From: Brevundimonas guildfordensis
GTDB taxonomy: Bacteria > Pseudomonadota > Alphaproteobacteria > Caulobacterales > Caulobacteraceae
Reading direction: 5' to 3'
Assembly: GCF_014836405.1 (NCBI RefSeq)
Contig: NZ_JACSQU010000001.1
Location: forward strand, 1,550,001 to 1,614,000
Length of the DNA: 64,000 bases
Below, in pieces: positions 31,469 to 39,804 of this stretch. The notes beneath the pieces are model-generated. The model saw nothing but the letters and a program-made list of their open reading frames with translations. It made no database searches and was not told the origin of the DNA. A program made the position numbers and the translations under genes. The first letter of the stretch is position 1. The number at the start of each line of letters is the position of its first letter.

Positions 31469-32563
31469 TCAATCCAGCTTCTGCGGTCGGGTGACGATGG
31501 GGGCGTTGGGGTCGGTCTGGGACGGGCGCGCCTGGGTCGGCGGCGGGCCCTCGGCCTGGGCCGGGGCGTCGGGCTGGGAGGCAGCGGGAGGCGCGACAAC
31601 CACCACCGGCGGGGGCGTGGCGGCGGCGGGAGGCTGAGCCGCAGGCGCTTGGGCGGCCGGAACTTGCGTCGCGGGCGTCGGAGCGGGGGTCGGCGTCGGC
31701 CGGGGCGCAGGCGTCGGGCGCGCGGGCGCAGGCGATGCGGCGGCGGGTCTGGGCGAGGACGCGCGTGCGACAGGCGCCGCGGCGGGCGTCTCCACGACAG
31801 CGGGGGCGGGTTGCGGCGCCGGCGTCTCGACAGGAATCGCGGGGGTCTCGACCGCAGCCGGGGTCACAGCGGCCGGCGGCGGAGGCGCCGCGTCCTGCGC
31901 GCCCGAACGGGCCAGAACCCACACCGCCACGGGAACCAGCACGGCAGCCGCCGACACGCCGGCGTAGAGCGGCCAGCGCGAGCGAGGCTTGGACGGCGAC
32001 GCCAGCGGCGCGACGACCGGCGGGACCGGCTGAGGCGCGGGCGCGGCGGGTTGGGCGGCCGCGGCCAGGGGCGCGACGGCGGGCGAGGCTACAGCCGAGG
32101 CCGGAGAGGCCGTCTCGGCCGCCGGACGCGGCCGGGGGGCCGGCGGCGGGGTCGGACGAGCGTCGGCGCTGGGCGCGGCCGGTTGCCTCTGCGCCGCGGG
32201 GGCCTGCGGGAGGGGAGCCTGCGGCCCGGGCTGGCGGCGCGGCACCAGCGAGCCGCTGAAGACGCCGGACGGGCGCGCCGCCGCCAGCGGGGCCGCCGGG
32301 GCGGGCCTCTGGGGGGCGGACGGGGCCTGGGCGGAGGGGGTCTGGGCGGATTGGGGCGGGCGGTGAGCCGCCGGCTTGGGATGCGGCGGCATGGCGGTCA
32401 GGCGGGCCAGGCCTTCGTCGCGCGGCAGGGGGCCGACGTGGAAGGCGGCCTGGGGCGGGCGGCCCCAGGTGATCTGGCCCCGGCGGAAGGGGTCCGAGGC
32501 GCGCGGCGCGGCGTCCGGCGCCGGGTTGTCGGTCGAAGGGGTCTTGTCGTCGGCGTCGGACAT
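31469..32563 (-). CDS. Proline/alanine-rich single-pass membrane protein
   Basis: The 364-residue protein has a cytoplasmic N-terminal ~190 residues with a less biased start (FRRGQITWGRPPQAAFHVG, then PLPRDEGLARLTAMPP). One transmembrane helix follows near residue 200 (WPLYAGVSAAAVLVPVAVWV). The C-terminal ~150 residues are almost entirely Pro/Ala/Val/Thr, which could span the periplasm in the manner of TonB-like or SPOR-type linkers, but no terminal domain follows. GGAGA supports the start at 32563. Function unknown. Confidence 0.75.
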   Translation of the reverse strand: MSDADDKTPSTDNPAPDAAPRASDPFRRGQITWGRPPQAAFHVGPLPRDEGLARLTAMPPHPKPAAHRPPQSAQTPSAQAPSAPQRPAPAAPLAAARPSGVFSGSLVPRRQPGPQAPLPQAPAAQRQPAAPSADARPTPPPAPRPRPAAETASPASAVASPAVAPLAAAAQPAAPAPQPVPPVVAPLASPSKPRSRWPLYAGVSAAAVLVPVAVWVLARSGAQDAAPPPPAAVTPAAVETPAIPVETPAPQPAPAVVETPAAAPVARASSPRPAAASPAPARPTPAPRPTPTPAPTPATQVPAAQAPAAQPPAAATPPPVVVVAPPAASQPDAPAQAEGPPPTQARPSQTDPNAPIVTRPQKLD

Positions 32564-32655
32564 TCGGTCTCCGGCGCCCAGGCGGGCGCGCATCAGGTCG
32601 AAAAGGCGTTTGAGGGCCGGGACGGTGAGCGCCGAGTTCGGCGCTTTCGTGGCCT

Positions 32656-33426
32656 TCAGTTCTTCAAACGATAGCCGGTCTTGAAGATCCAGCCCACCAC
32701 CGCCAGACAGGCGAAGAAGAAGCCCAGCGTGGCCGCAAGGCTGATCTGAACGCTGACGTCGCCCACGCCGTAGAAGGCCCAGCGGAAGCCCGAGATCAGA
32801 TAGACCACCGGGTTGAACAGGGCGAGCGTGCGCCAGCCCTCAGGCAGCATCTCGATCGAATAGAAGGCGCCGCCCAGGAAGGTCAGGGGCGTGACGATCA
32901 GCATGGGAATGAACTGAAGCTGCTCGAAATTCTGCGCCCAAACCCCGATGATGAAGCCGAACAACGCGAAGGTGGTCGAGATCAGGATGAGGAAGGCCAG
33001 CATCCAGAAGGGATGCAGGATCTGCAGCGGCACGAAGAAGGCCGCCGTGGCCAGGATGATCAGGCCCAGGATCGCCGACTTGGTCGCCGCCGCCCCGACA
33101 TAGGCCAGCACGATCTCCAGCGGCGAGACGGGCGCGGACAGGATCTCGTAGATCGTCCCCGTGAACTTGGGGAAGTAGATACCGAATGACGCATTGAAGA
33201 TCGACTGGGTGAACAGGCTGAGCATGATCAGCCCCGGCACGATGAAGGCGCCGTAGGGGACGCCGTCCACCTCGGTCATGCGGCTGCCGATGGCGCCGCC
33301 GAAGACGACGAAATAGAGCGACGTGGTGATGACCGGCGTCACCAGCGACTGCCACAGGGTGCGCAGGGCCCGCGCCATCTCGAAGCGGTAGATGGCCCAG
33401 ACTCCGTAACCGTTGAAGCTCATCAC
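32656..33426 (-). CDS. ABC-2 type transporter permease (YadH-like)
   Basis: The 256-residue inner-membrane protein has about six transmembrane helices. The ABC-2 pattern includes [18 protein letters not shown], the [20 protein letters not shown] segment, [15 protein letters not shown], and [17 protein letters not shown] near the end. Its close resemblance is to YadH-type permeases. Substrate is unknown; lipids or polysaccharides are typical of the class. Its start overlaps the ATPase stop (ATGA), so the two subunits are translationally coupled. Confidence 0.93.
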   Translation of the reverse strand: MMSFNGYGVWAIYRFEMARALRTLWQSLVTPVITTSLYFVVFGGAIGSRMTEVDGVPYGAFIVPGLIMLSLFTQSIFNASFGIYFPKFTGTIYEILSAPVSPLEIVLAYVGAAATKSAILGLIILATAAFFVPLQILHPFWMLAFLILISTTFALFGFIIGVWAQNFEQLQFIPMLIVTPLTFLGGAFYSIEMLPEGWRTLALFNPVVYLISGFRWAFYGVGDVSVQISLAATLGFFFACLAVVGWIFKTGYRLKN

Positions 33427-34358
33427 GCGGCCTCCCGATCCTGATGGACCAGGTCGACGAAGATGTCCTCGAGCGAGCTCTGGCGGGTGCTGAGATCCTT
33501 GAAGCCGATGCCGAGGTCCGACAGGCGGCGCATCAGGGAGGGGACGCCGGTCTTCTCAGCGTTGGAATCGAAGACGTACTCGATCTCGCCGCCGTCGTTC
33601 TTGAGCGCCAGCGGCCAGTCGGCTAGCTCGGGCGGCAGGGCGGCCAGCGGCTCCTGCAGGTTCAGGGTCAGGGTCTTCTTGCCCAGCTTCTGCATCAGGG
33701 CGGCGGTCTTCTCGACCAGGATCAGCTCGCCCTTGAGGATGACGCCGACGCGGTCGGCCATCTCCTCGGCTTCCTCGATGTAGTGGGTGGTCAGGATGAT
33801 GGTCACGCCGCGATCGCGCAGCTTGCGAACCAGCGCCCACATGTCGCGGCGCAGCTCGACATCCACGCCCGCCGTGGGCTCGTCAAGGAACAGGATTTCC
33901 GGTTCGTGGCTCAGGGCCTTGGCGATCATGACGCGGCGCTTCATCCCGCCGGACAGGGTCATGATCTTGGCGTCCTTCTTGTCCCACAGGGAAAGGTCGC
34001 GAAGGATCTGTTCGACATGGGCCGGGCTCGGCGCCTTGCCGAACAGGCCCCGGCTGAAGGTCACGGTGGCCCAGACGGTCTCGAAGGCGTCGGTAGTCAG
34101 TTCCTGCGGCACCAGGCCGATCTTGGCCCGAGCAGCGCGATAGTCGGACTGGATGTCGTGGCCGTCGGCGAGGATGGTTCCGCTGGACGGGGTGACGATG
34201 CCGCAGACGATGGAGATCATCGTCGTCTTGCCCGCCCCGTTCGGCCCCAGCAGGGCGAAGATTTCGCCCTTCTCGATCTCCAGATCGACGCGCTTGAGGG
34301 CCTGATGGCCGGACTTGTAGGTCTTGGTCAGACCTTCGATGGAAATGACGGCTGGCAT
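33423..34358 (-). CDS. ABC transporter ATP-binding protein (YadG-like)
   Basis: The 311-residue ATPase has Walker A GPNGAGKT at ~38-45, a Q-loop (LVPQE), signature [15 protein letters not shown], Walker [14 protein letters not shown] and an H-loop His in LTTHYIEEA. The C-terminal ~80 residues, ending in [15 protein letters not shown], are the usual extension of export-type ATPases. It pairs with the adjacent ABC-2 permease to form a YadGH-like exporter. Confidence 0.95.
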   Translation of the reverse strand: MPAVISIEGLTKTYKSGHQALKRVDLEIEKGEIFALLGPNGAGKTTMISIVCGIVTPSSGTILADGHDIQSDYRAARAKIGLVPQELTTDAFETVWATVTFSRGLFGKAPSPAHVEQILRDLSLWDKKDAKIMTLSGGMKRRVMIAKALSHEPEILFLDEPTAGVDVELRRDMWALVRKLRDRGVTIILTTHYIEEAEEMADRVGVILKGELILVEKTAALMQKLGKKTLTLNLQEPLAALPPELADWPLALKNDGGEIEYVFDSNAEKTGVPSLMRRLSDLGIGFKDLSTRQSSLEDIFVDLVHQDREAA

Positions 34359-34475
34359 GGAGCCCCTCCCGGCTTCGGGGAAGGCAGATAAGGAGCCGAA
34401 AGCGGTCGCTCAAGGGGGAGCCCTTTTGCGTGCAAAACGGCGTATGATGAAGGGTAAACGCACAGGACGATCGCC

Positions 34476-35798
34476 ATGTCTCCTCGCCCCTTCCTGCTCG
34501 CCCTCCCCTTCGCAGCCTTGCTCAGCCTCGCGGCCTGCGAAACCGAAAGCGTACTGCCGGAAACCAACGGCTTCGGCGCCGCGCCCAACCTGCCCGCGCC
34601 GCAGCCGCAGCGGGTCCCCCTGGTCAAGATCGCGCCTGCCGTCGGCTGGGCGCAAGGCCGCGCGCCCGTTGCGGCGGCGGGGCTGGCCGTCAATGCGTTT
34701 GCGACCGGTCTGGACCATCCGCGCTGGCTCTATGTCCTGCCCAACGGCGACGTGCTGGTCGCCGAGTCGCAGGGACCGGCCAAGCCCAAGGAGAAGAAGG
34801 GCGGCCTGCGCGGCTGGATCGAGGGGCTGGTGATGGCGCGCGCCGGGTCGGGCGACCGGCCCAGCGCCGATCGCATCAGCCTGTTGCGCGACGCCGACGG
34901 CGACGGGACCGCCGAGACGAAGACTGTCTTCCTCAGCGGCCTGACATCGCCCTTCGGCATGGCTCTGGTCGGAGAGACGCTCTACGTCGCCAACGCCGAC
35001 GCCGTGGTCAAAGTCCCCTATCGGACGGGACAGACGCGCATCGATGCGGCGCCGGTCAAGGTCGCGGACCTGCCGGCCGGCCGCAACCACCACTGGACCA
35101 AGAGCCTGGTCGCCTCGGCCGACGGGACGAAGCTGTACGTCGGGGTCGGCTCCAACTCCAACATCGGCGAGAACGGGCTGGACGAGGAGGTCGACCGCGC
35201 CGCCATCCTGGAGATCGACGCGGCGACGGGGGCGCGGCGGGTCTTCGCCTCGGGGCTGAGGAATCCGGTCGGCCTGGCCTGGAACCCGCAGGACGGGCGT
35301 TTGTGGACCTCGGTCAATGAGCGCGACGCCCTGGGGAACGACCTGGTCCCCGATTACATGACCTCGGTGACGCGAGGGGGCTTCTACGGCTGGCCGTGGA
35401 GCTACTACGGCGCGAACGTCGATGAACGGGTGCAGCCCGCCCGGCCCGACATGGTCGCCCGGGCGATCAAGCCGGACTACGCTCTGGGGCCGCACACGGC
35501 CTCGCTGGGTCTGACCTTCTATACGGGCGACCTGCTGCCGCAGTGGCGCAATGGGGCGATCATCGGCCAGCACGGCTCGTGGAACCGCAACCCGCCGTCC
35601 GGCTACAAGGTCATCTTCGTGCCCTTCCGCGACGGGCGGCCCGACGGGCCGCCGCAGGACGTGCTGACCGGCTTCCGTAATGAGCGGGGCGAGGCGATGG
35701 GACGACCGGTCGGCGTCGCTATGGACCCGCGCGGCGCCCTGCTGGTCGCCGACGACGTGGGCGACGCCGTCTGGCGCGTGACGCCCGCCGCACGCTGA
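34476..35798 (+). CDS. PQQ-type sorbosone dehydrogenase family lipoprotein
   Basis: The 440-residue protein has a lipoprotein signal ([17 protein letters not shown], Cys ~21). A six-bladed propeller of the glucose/sorbosone dehydrogenase type follows: [20 protein letters not shown], then [47 protein letters not shown], and [19 protein letters not shown]. Family members oxidise sugars or aldehydes in the periplasm with PQQ; the cofactor cannot be confirmed here and no pqq gene is present. It is monocistronic and divergent from the ABC exporter. Confidence 0.9.
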   Translation: MSPRPFLLALPFAALLSLAACETESVLPETNGFGAAPNLPAPQPQRVPLVKIAPAVGWAQGRAPVAAAGLAVNAFATGLDHPRWLYVLPNGDVLVAESQGPAKPKEKKGGLRGWIEGLVMARAGSGDRPSADRISLLRDADGDGTAETKTVFLSGLTSPFGMALVGETLYVANADAVVKVPYRTGQTRIDAAPVKVADLPAGRNHHWTKSLVASADGTKLYVGVGSNSNIGENGLDEEVDRAAILEIDAATGARRVFASGLRNPVGLAWNPQDGRLWTSVNERDALGNDLVPDYMTSVTRGGFYGWPWSYYGANVDERVQPARPDMVARAIKPDYALGPHTASLGLTFYTGDLLPQWRNGAIIGQHGSWNRNPPSGYKVIFVPFRDGRPDGPPQDVLTGFRNERGEAMGRPVGVAMDPRGALLVADDVGDAVWRVTPAAR

Positions 35799-35891
35799 GA
35801 TGCGAAACAGACCTTGGCAGTCATGGCGGACGGCGGCGGATTTCTTCTGTAGACGACCCAGTGTGAACGGGTCCGTCATGGATGGATCAGC

Positions 35892-35905
35892 TTGACGTTA
35901 CGTCG
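35892..35905. promoter_or_regulatory. TGAC-N5-GTC(G) site upstream of acyl-CoA synthetase, copy 1
   Basis: CTTGACGTTACGTCG (35891-35905) is a near-palindrome with half-sites TGAC and GTCG. A second copy lies exactly 23 bp downstream, and a perfect copy sits upstream of the TonB receptor. Confidence 0.5.
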
Positions 35906-35915
35906 CCCTTCGACT

Positions 35916-35928
35916 TGACCTTACGTCA
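35916..35928. promoter_or_regulatory. TGAC-N5-GTCA site upstream of acyl-CoA synthetase, copy 2
   Basis: TGACCTTACGTCA has perfect inverted TGAC/GTCA half-sites, 129 bp before the acyl-CoA synthetase start. Shared CTTGACSTTACGTC sequence with copy 1 suggests the same protein binds both. Confidence 0.55.
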
Positions 35929-36056
35929 TTGAAAACCACGCGAAAGCTTGCCTTTTTGTCGAATGGCCTCGCCTGCGTCCCCGCCGCCAGTTGACCCGCC
36001 GCCCCGCGCCGTTCATCACCCTTGGTAAAGGCAAATCGGGAAGAGGCGGCGCACCC

Positions 36057-37856
36057 ATGGGACTGGCGGCAAACATCCGGCGTGACATCAAGTTCGCGAG
36101 CGGGCTGTTCCGGCTTCTGAAGCGCATCAAGCCCATCACCCTGGACGGCGACGTCCTGGCCTGTGACGACATCGAGGAGGCGGTCGACAGGTTCGGCCCC
36201 AACATCGCCGTCGAGGACGAGACCCGCAAACTGACCTATCGCGAGTTCGAGGCCCTGGCGAACCGCTACGCCAACTGGGCCAAGAGCCGCAATCTGAAGC
36301 GCAGCGACGTCATCGCCCTGGTGATGCACAATCGCGTGGAATACGTCGCCGCCTGGTTCGGCTTCTCCAAGGTCGGGGTGGCCACCGCCCTGATCAACAA
36401 CAATCTGACCGGCGCGGCTCTGGCCCACTGCCTGACCATTTCGACCGCCTTCAACGTGGTGACGGACGAGGACTGCTGGCAGGCGGTCGAGGACGCGCGC
36501 AGCCTGGTCGACCGCAATCTGATGATCTGGGTCCACGGCCTGGGCGAGGAGAACGAGACCAACGGCCGCCGCGATCTGGACAACGCCGTGCGCAGCGCCT
36601 CCTCGGTGCGACCCGACCGCTCGCTGCGTCAGGGCATGACCAACCGCGACACGGCCCTGTACATCTACACCTCGGGCACCACAGGCCTGCCCAAGGCGGC
36701 GCGGATGCCGCATTCGCGGGTGCGGACCTATATGCGCGCCTTTGCGGGGGCCACGGCCTCGACGCCCAAGGACGTGCTGTTCAACGTCCTGCCGCTGTAT
36801 CACTCGACCGGCGGGCTGGTCGGGGTCGGCTCGGTGCTGTTGAACGGCGGGCGGATGGTGACGCGGCGGCGCTTCTCAGCCACCCATTTCTGGCCCGACG
36901 TGAAGGCGACGGGCGCAACGATGTTCGTCTATATCGGCGAGCTGTGCCGCTATCTGGTCAACAGCCCCGAGACCCCCGACGAGCGGGACCACAAGCTGCG
37001 GCTGGCCTTCGGCAACGGCCTGCGCCCCGACGTCTGGCCCGAGTTCCAGAGCCGCTTCGGCATCAAGGACATCCTTGAGTTCTACGGCTCGACCGAGGGC
37101 AATGTCTCCCTGTTCAACTTCGACGGCAAGGCCGGCGCCATCGGCCGGGTGCCCGGCTATCTGAAGTCGCAGATCAACATCCGCCTGATCGCCCTGGACC
37201 CGGAGACGGGCGAGCCTCTGCGCGGCCCGAACGGCCAGTGCGTCACGGCCTCTGTCGGCGAGACGGGCGAGGCCATCGGCCAGATCGGCAGCGATATCCG
37301 CCATGACTTCTCGGGCTACGCCGACAAGAAGGCGTCCGAGAAGAAGATCCTGACCGACGTGTTCAAGAAGGGCGACCGCTGGTTCCGCACCGGCGACCTG
37401 ATGCGTCAGGACCGGCAGGGCTACCTCTATTTCATGGACCGGCTGGGCGACACCTACCGCTGGAAGGGCGAGAACGTCTCGACCGCCGAGGTCGAGCAGC
37501 GCCTGTCCGAGGCGCCCGGCGTGCAGGAAGTCATCGCCTATGGCGTCACCGTGCCGGGCCAGGAAGGCAAGGCGGGCATGGTCGGCCTGGTGCTGGACGA
37601 CAAGTTCGACGCCGCCGCCTTCGCCGCCTGGACCGACGAGCAACTGCCGTCCTATGCGCGGCCCGTGTTCGTGCGGATGCTGAAGTCGGCCGACACCACC
37701 GGCACCTTCAAATACCGCAAGGTCGACCTGGTCGCCGACGGCTTCGACCCGGACAAGGTCGACGGTCCGGTCTGGGTGCGCGGCGGCAAGGCCGGCTATC
37801 AGAAGCTGACCGCCAAGGCGCGTGAAGCGATCCTGAGCGGCGAGACGCGGCTGTAG
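36057..37856 (+). CDS. Long-chain/very-long-chain acyl-CoA synthetase
   Basis: An adenylate-forming enzyme that activates fatty acids to acyl-CoA with ATP. The 599-residue protein is of the FATP/SLC27-like bacterial class. Its AMP-binding P-loop is YIYTSGTTGLPKAAR, followed by LEFYGSTEGNVS (A5-type motif), DRWFRTGDLMRQDRQGYLYF, and DRLGDTYRWKGENVSTAEVE near the C-terminus. Other blocks include FNVLPLYHSTGGL. Start 36057 was preferred to upstream codons by homology. It may be controlled through the two TGAC-N5-GTCA-like sites in its leader. Confidence 0.94.
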   Translation: MGLAANIRRDIKFASGLFRLLKRIKPITLDGDVLACDDIEEAVDRFGPNIAVEDETRKLTYREFEALANRYANWAKSRNLKRSDVIALVMHNRVEYVAAWFGFSKVGVATALINNNLTGAALAHCLTISTAFNVVTDEDCWQAVEDARSLVDRNLMIWVHGLGEENETNGRRDLDNAVRSASSVRPDRSLRQGMTNRDTALYIYTSGTTGLPKAARMPHSRVRTYMRAFAGATASTPKDVLFNVLPLYHSTGGLVGVGSVLLNGGRMVTRRRFSATHFWPDVKATGATMFVYIGELCRYLVNSPETPDERDHKLRLAFGNGLRPDVWPEFQSRFGIKDILEFYGSTEGNVSLFNFDGKAGAIGRVPGYLKSQINIRLIALDPETGEPLRGPNGQCVTASVGETGEAIGQIGSDIRHDFSGYADKKASEKKILTDVFKKGDRWFRTGDLMRQDRQGYLYFMDRLGDTYRWKGENVSTAEVEQRLSEAPGVQEVIAYGVTVPGQEGKAGMVGLVLDDKFDAAAFAAWTDEQLPSYARPVFVRMLKSADTTGTFKYRKVDLVADGFDPDKVDGPVWVRGGKAGYQKLTAKAREAILSGETRL

Positions 37857-37990
37857 AACGCTGGCCCCTCTTCCGCCGGAAGACGGGCTCGGTTGTTTTT
37901 GTGCCGAACCGGGATTCACGAAACGCGCCCTTAAGCATTAACGGCGATAAGGCGGTCTGACCCTTCGGCTGCAGGACGCCCGCTCGCCTC

Positions 37991-38860
37991 ATGTTCCAGA
38001 TCATCGGCATCATCATGCTGTTCGCCATGGTGTTCGGCAGCTTTCTGCTGCACGGCGGCAAGATGGCGACCATCCTCTATTCGCTGCCCTATGAGCTGAT
38101 GGCGATTTTCGGGGCGGGGATCGCGGCCTTCCTGATTTCCAACAGCCTGCCGGTGATCAAGGCCACCCTGGGCGGGCTGGGCAAATGTTTCGCCGGACCG
38201 AAGTGGAAGAAGCAGGACTACAAGGACCTGCTGAGCCTGCTGTTCCAGCTGACCAAGACGATGAAGTCCAAGGGCGTGATCGCCCTGGAAAGCCACATCG
38301 AAAAGCCGGCCGAAAGCACCATCTTCCAGAAGTACCCCAAGGTGCTGAAGGACCACTTCGCCACCGACTTCATCTGCGACACCCTGCGGATGATGACCAT
38401 GAACCTCGAAGATCCGCATCAGATCGAGGACGCCATGGAAAAGCAGCTGGAGAAGCACCACCACGAGGCCCTGGCCCCCGCCCATGCGCTGCAGACCCTG
38501 GCCGACGGCCTGCCGGCGCTGGGCATCGTCGCGGCGGTGCTGGGCATCATCAAGACCATGGGGTCGATCACCGAGCCGCCCGAGGTGCTGGGCGGGATGA
38601 TCGGCGGCGCCCTGGTCGGCACCTTCCTGGGCGTGTTCCTGGCCTATGGGCTGGTGGGGCCGTTCGCCTCGCGCCTGAACGCCATCGTCGAAGAGGAAAA
38701 CGCCTACTACAAGATCATCCAGTCCGTGCTGGTGGCTCACCTGCACGGCAATGCGGCCCAGATCTCCGTCGAGATCGGCCGCGGCGACATCCCCACGACC
38801 GCCCAGCCGTCCTTCATCGAGATGGAAGAGGCCCTGGCCGCCGCGCCGATGGACGCCTGA
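37991..38860 (+). CDS. motA: Flagellar motor stator protein MotA
   Basis: The 289-residue inner-membrane protein forms, with MotB, the proton-driven stator of the flagellar motor. Four transmembrane helices are present (IIGIIMLFAMVFGSFLL, YELMAIFGAGIAAFLIS, TLADGLPALGIVAAVLGIIK, MIGGALVGTFLGVFLAYGLV). The cytoplasmic loop carries the charged rotor-facing region (KSKGVIALESHIEKPAES, then MMTMNLEDPHQIEDAMEKQL). The GLPALGI proline matches the conserved torque-generating Pro. No motB lies next to it, as in other Caulobacteraceae where motA stands alone. Confidence 0.97.
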   Translation: MFQIIGIIMLFAMVFGSFLLHGGKMATILYSLPYELMAIFGAGIAAFLISNSLPVIKATLGGLGKCFAGPKWKKQDYKDLLSLLFQLTKTMKSKGVIALESHIEKPAESTIFQKYPKVLKDHFATDFICDTLRMMTMNLEDPHQIEDAMEKQLEKHHHEALAPAHALQTLADGLPALGIVAAVLGIIKTMGSITEPPEVLGGMIGGALVGTFLGVFLAYGLVGPFASRLNAIVEEENAYYKIIQSVLVAHLHGNAAQISVEIGRGDIPTTAQPSFIEMEEALAAAPMDA

Positions 38861-38956
38861 CGCGCGCTTAATCCGACTTTCGGAACACGGAGCGTTCACG
38901 ACGGTTCTCTGAAGATCACGGCCGCGTGCGCGGCCGCTTCTGAAAGGAGCCGTCCG

Positions 38957-39262
38957 ATGCGACCGTCCTCAAGAGCCACCCTGTCCAGCGTAGCCGCGCT
39001 TGGCGCCGTCCTGCTGCTGAGCGCCTGCAACGAGCGGTCGCCGGAGCGGGCGGAAGGCGTGGCCCCGGCCGCCACGCCTGCGACCGCGCCGGCGTCTACG
39101 GCAGGGCCCGACACGATGAACCCGGCGAATCCCCCGCCCGGCGACGCCGTTCCGGCCCCGACGCCGCCGACCCTGCCGCCCGACCCGGACGCTTCGCCGA
39201 CGCCCTTGCCGACCGACCCCACCGACCCCACGACGCCGCCGATTCCACCCCACTCGGGCTGA
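38957..39262 (+). CDS. Small proline-rich lipoprotein
   Basis: The 101-residue product has a clear lipoprotein signal (SSVAALGAVLLLSACNE, lipobox LSAC). The remaining ~75 residues are Pro/Thr/Ala/Asp-rich (TPPTLPPDPDASPTPLPTD) with no folded domain. It could be an extended envelope tether. A GAAAGGAG-type site precedes ATG 38957. Function unknown. Confidence 0.7.
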   Translation: MRPSSRATLSSVAALGAVLLLSACNERSPERAEGVAPAATPATAPASTAGPDTMNPANPPPGDAVPAPTPPTLPPDPDASPTPLPTDPTDPTTPPIPPHSG

Positions 39263-39413
39263 TCGCCCCCCGCTGAGCGTATCGAAAATCGAGACGCGCT
39301 CGCGCTCTCTTCACGAACCCGTGAGAAATCGCTTGCGCTGATCCTCACGAAGCCGTTATCACTCCCTCAGCGAGGTTCATGGTCTCGCATTTACCTTCTG
39401 AAGGAAGAAAACT

Positions 39414-39686
39414 ATGCGCATCACCGCTCTGATCGCCGCTTCGGCCGCCGCTCTGGCCCTGGCTGCTTGCCAACCGGCCGCCACCGACAAGGCTGAAGAC
39501 GCCGCTGCCGACGCCACCGCCGCCGCCGACACCGCTGCCGACGCCGCTGCTACGGCCGACGCCGCCGCCACCGACGCCGCCGCCGCTGCTGGCGAAGCCG
39601 CTGGCGAAGCCGCCAAGGCTGACGCCGCTGCTCCGGCCGCTGACGCCGCTGCTGCTCCGGCTGCTCCGGCCGCCCCGGCTGCCTAA
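39414..39686 (+). CDS. Small alanine-rich lipoprotein
   Basis: The 90-residue product has a lipoprotein signal (RITALIAASAAALALAAC, Cys ~19). The mature region is nearly all Ala with regular Asp/Glu/Lys/Thr (ATDKAEDAAADATAAADTAA), which suggests a long amphipathic helix much like Lpp-type or antifreeze-like rods, ending in Ala/Pro. AAGGAAG lies before the ATG. Its own terminator follows. It is probably an abundant envelope protein. Confidence 0.78.
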   Translation: MRITALIAASAAALALAACQPAATDKAEDAAADATAAADTAADAAATADAAATDAAAAAGEAAGEAAKADAAAPAADAAAAPAAPAAPAA

Positions 39687-39731
39687 GACTTCACAGTCTT
39701 AAATCGCGATCTCCGGATCGTGATGGAGAAA

Positions 39732-39759
39732 GGGATCGTCCTCGGACGGTCCCTTTTTT
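39732..39759 (+). terminator. Rho-independent terminator after the Ala-rich lipoprotein gene
   Basis: A 9-bp stem with one G-T pair (39732-39740 with 39745-39753) and loop CTCG is followed by T6. Confidence 0.88.
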
Positions 39760-39804
39760 CTTGCGCGCTTTCGTCCGGTCGCACAGGTCGGTAGACCGGC
39801 CGCC

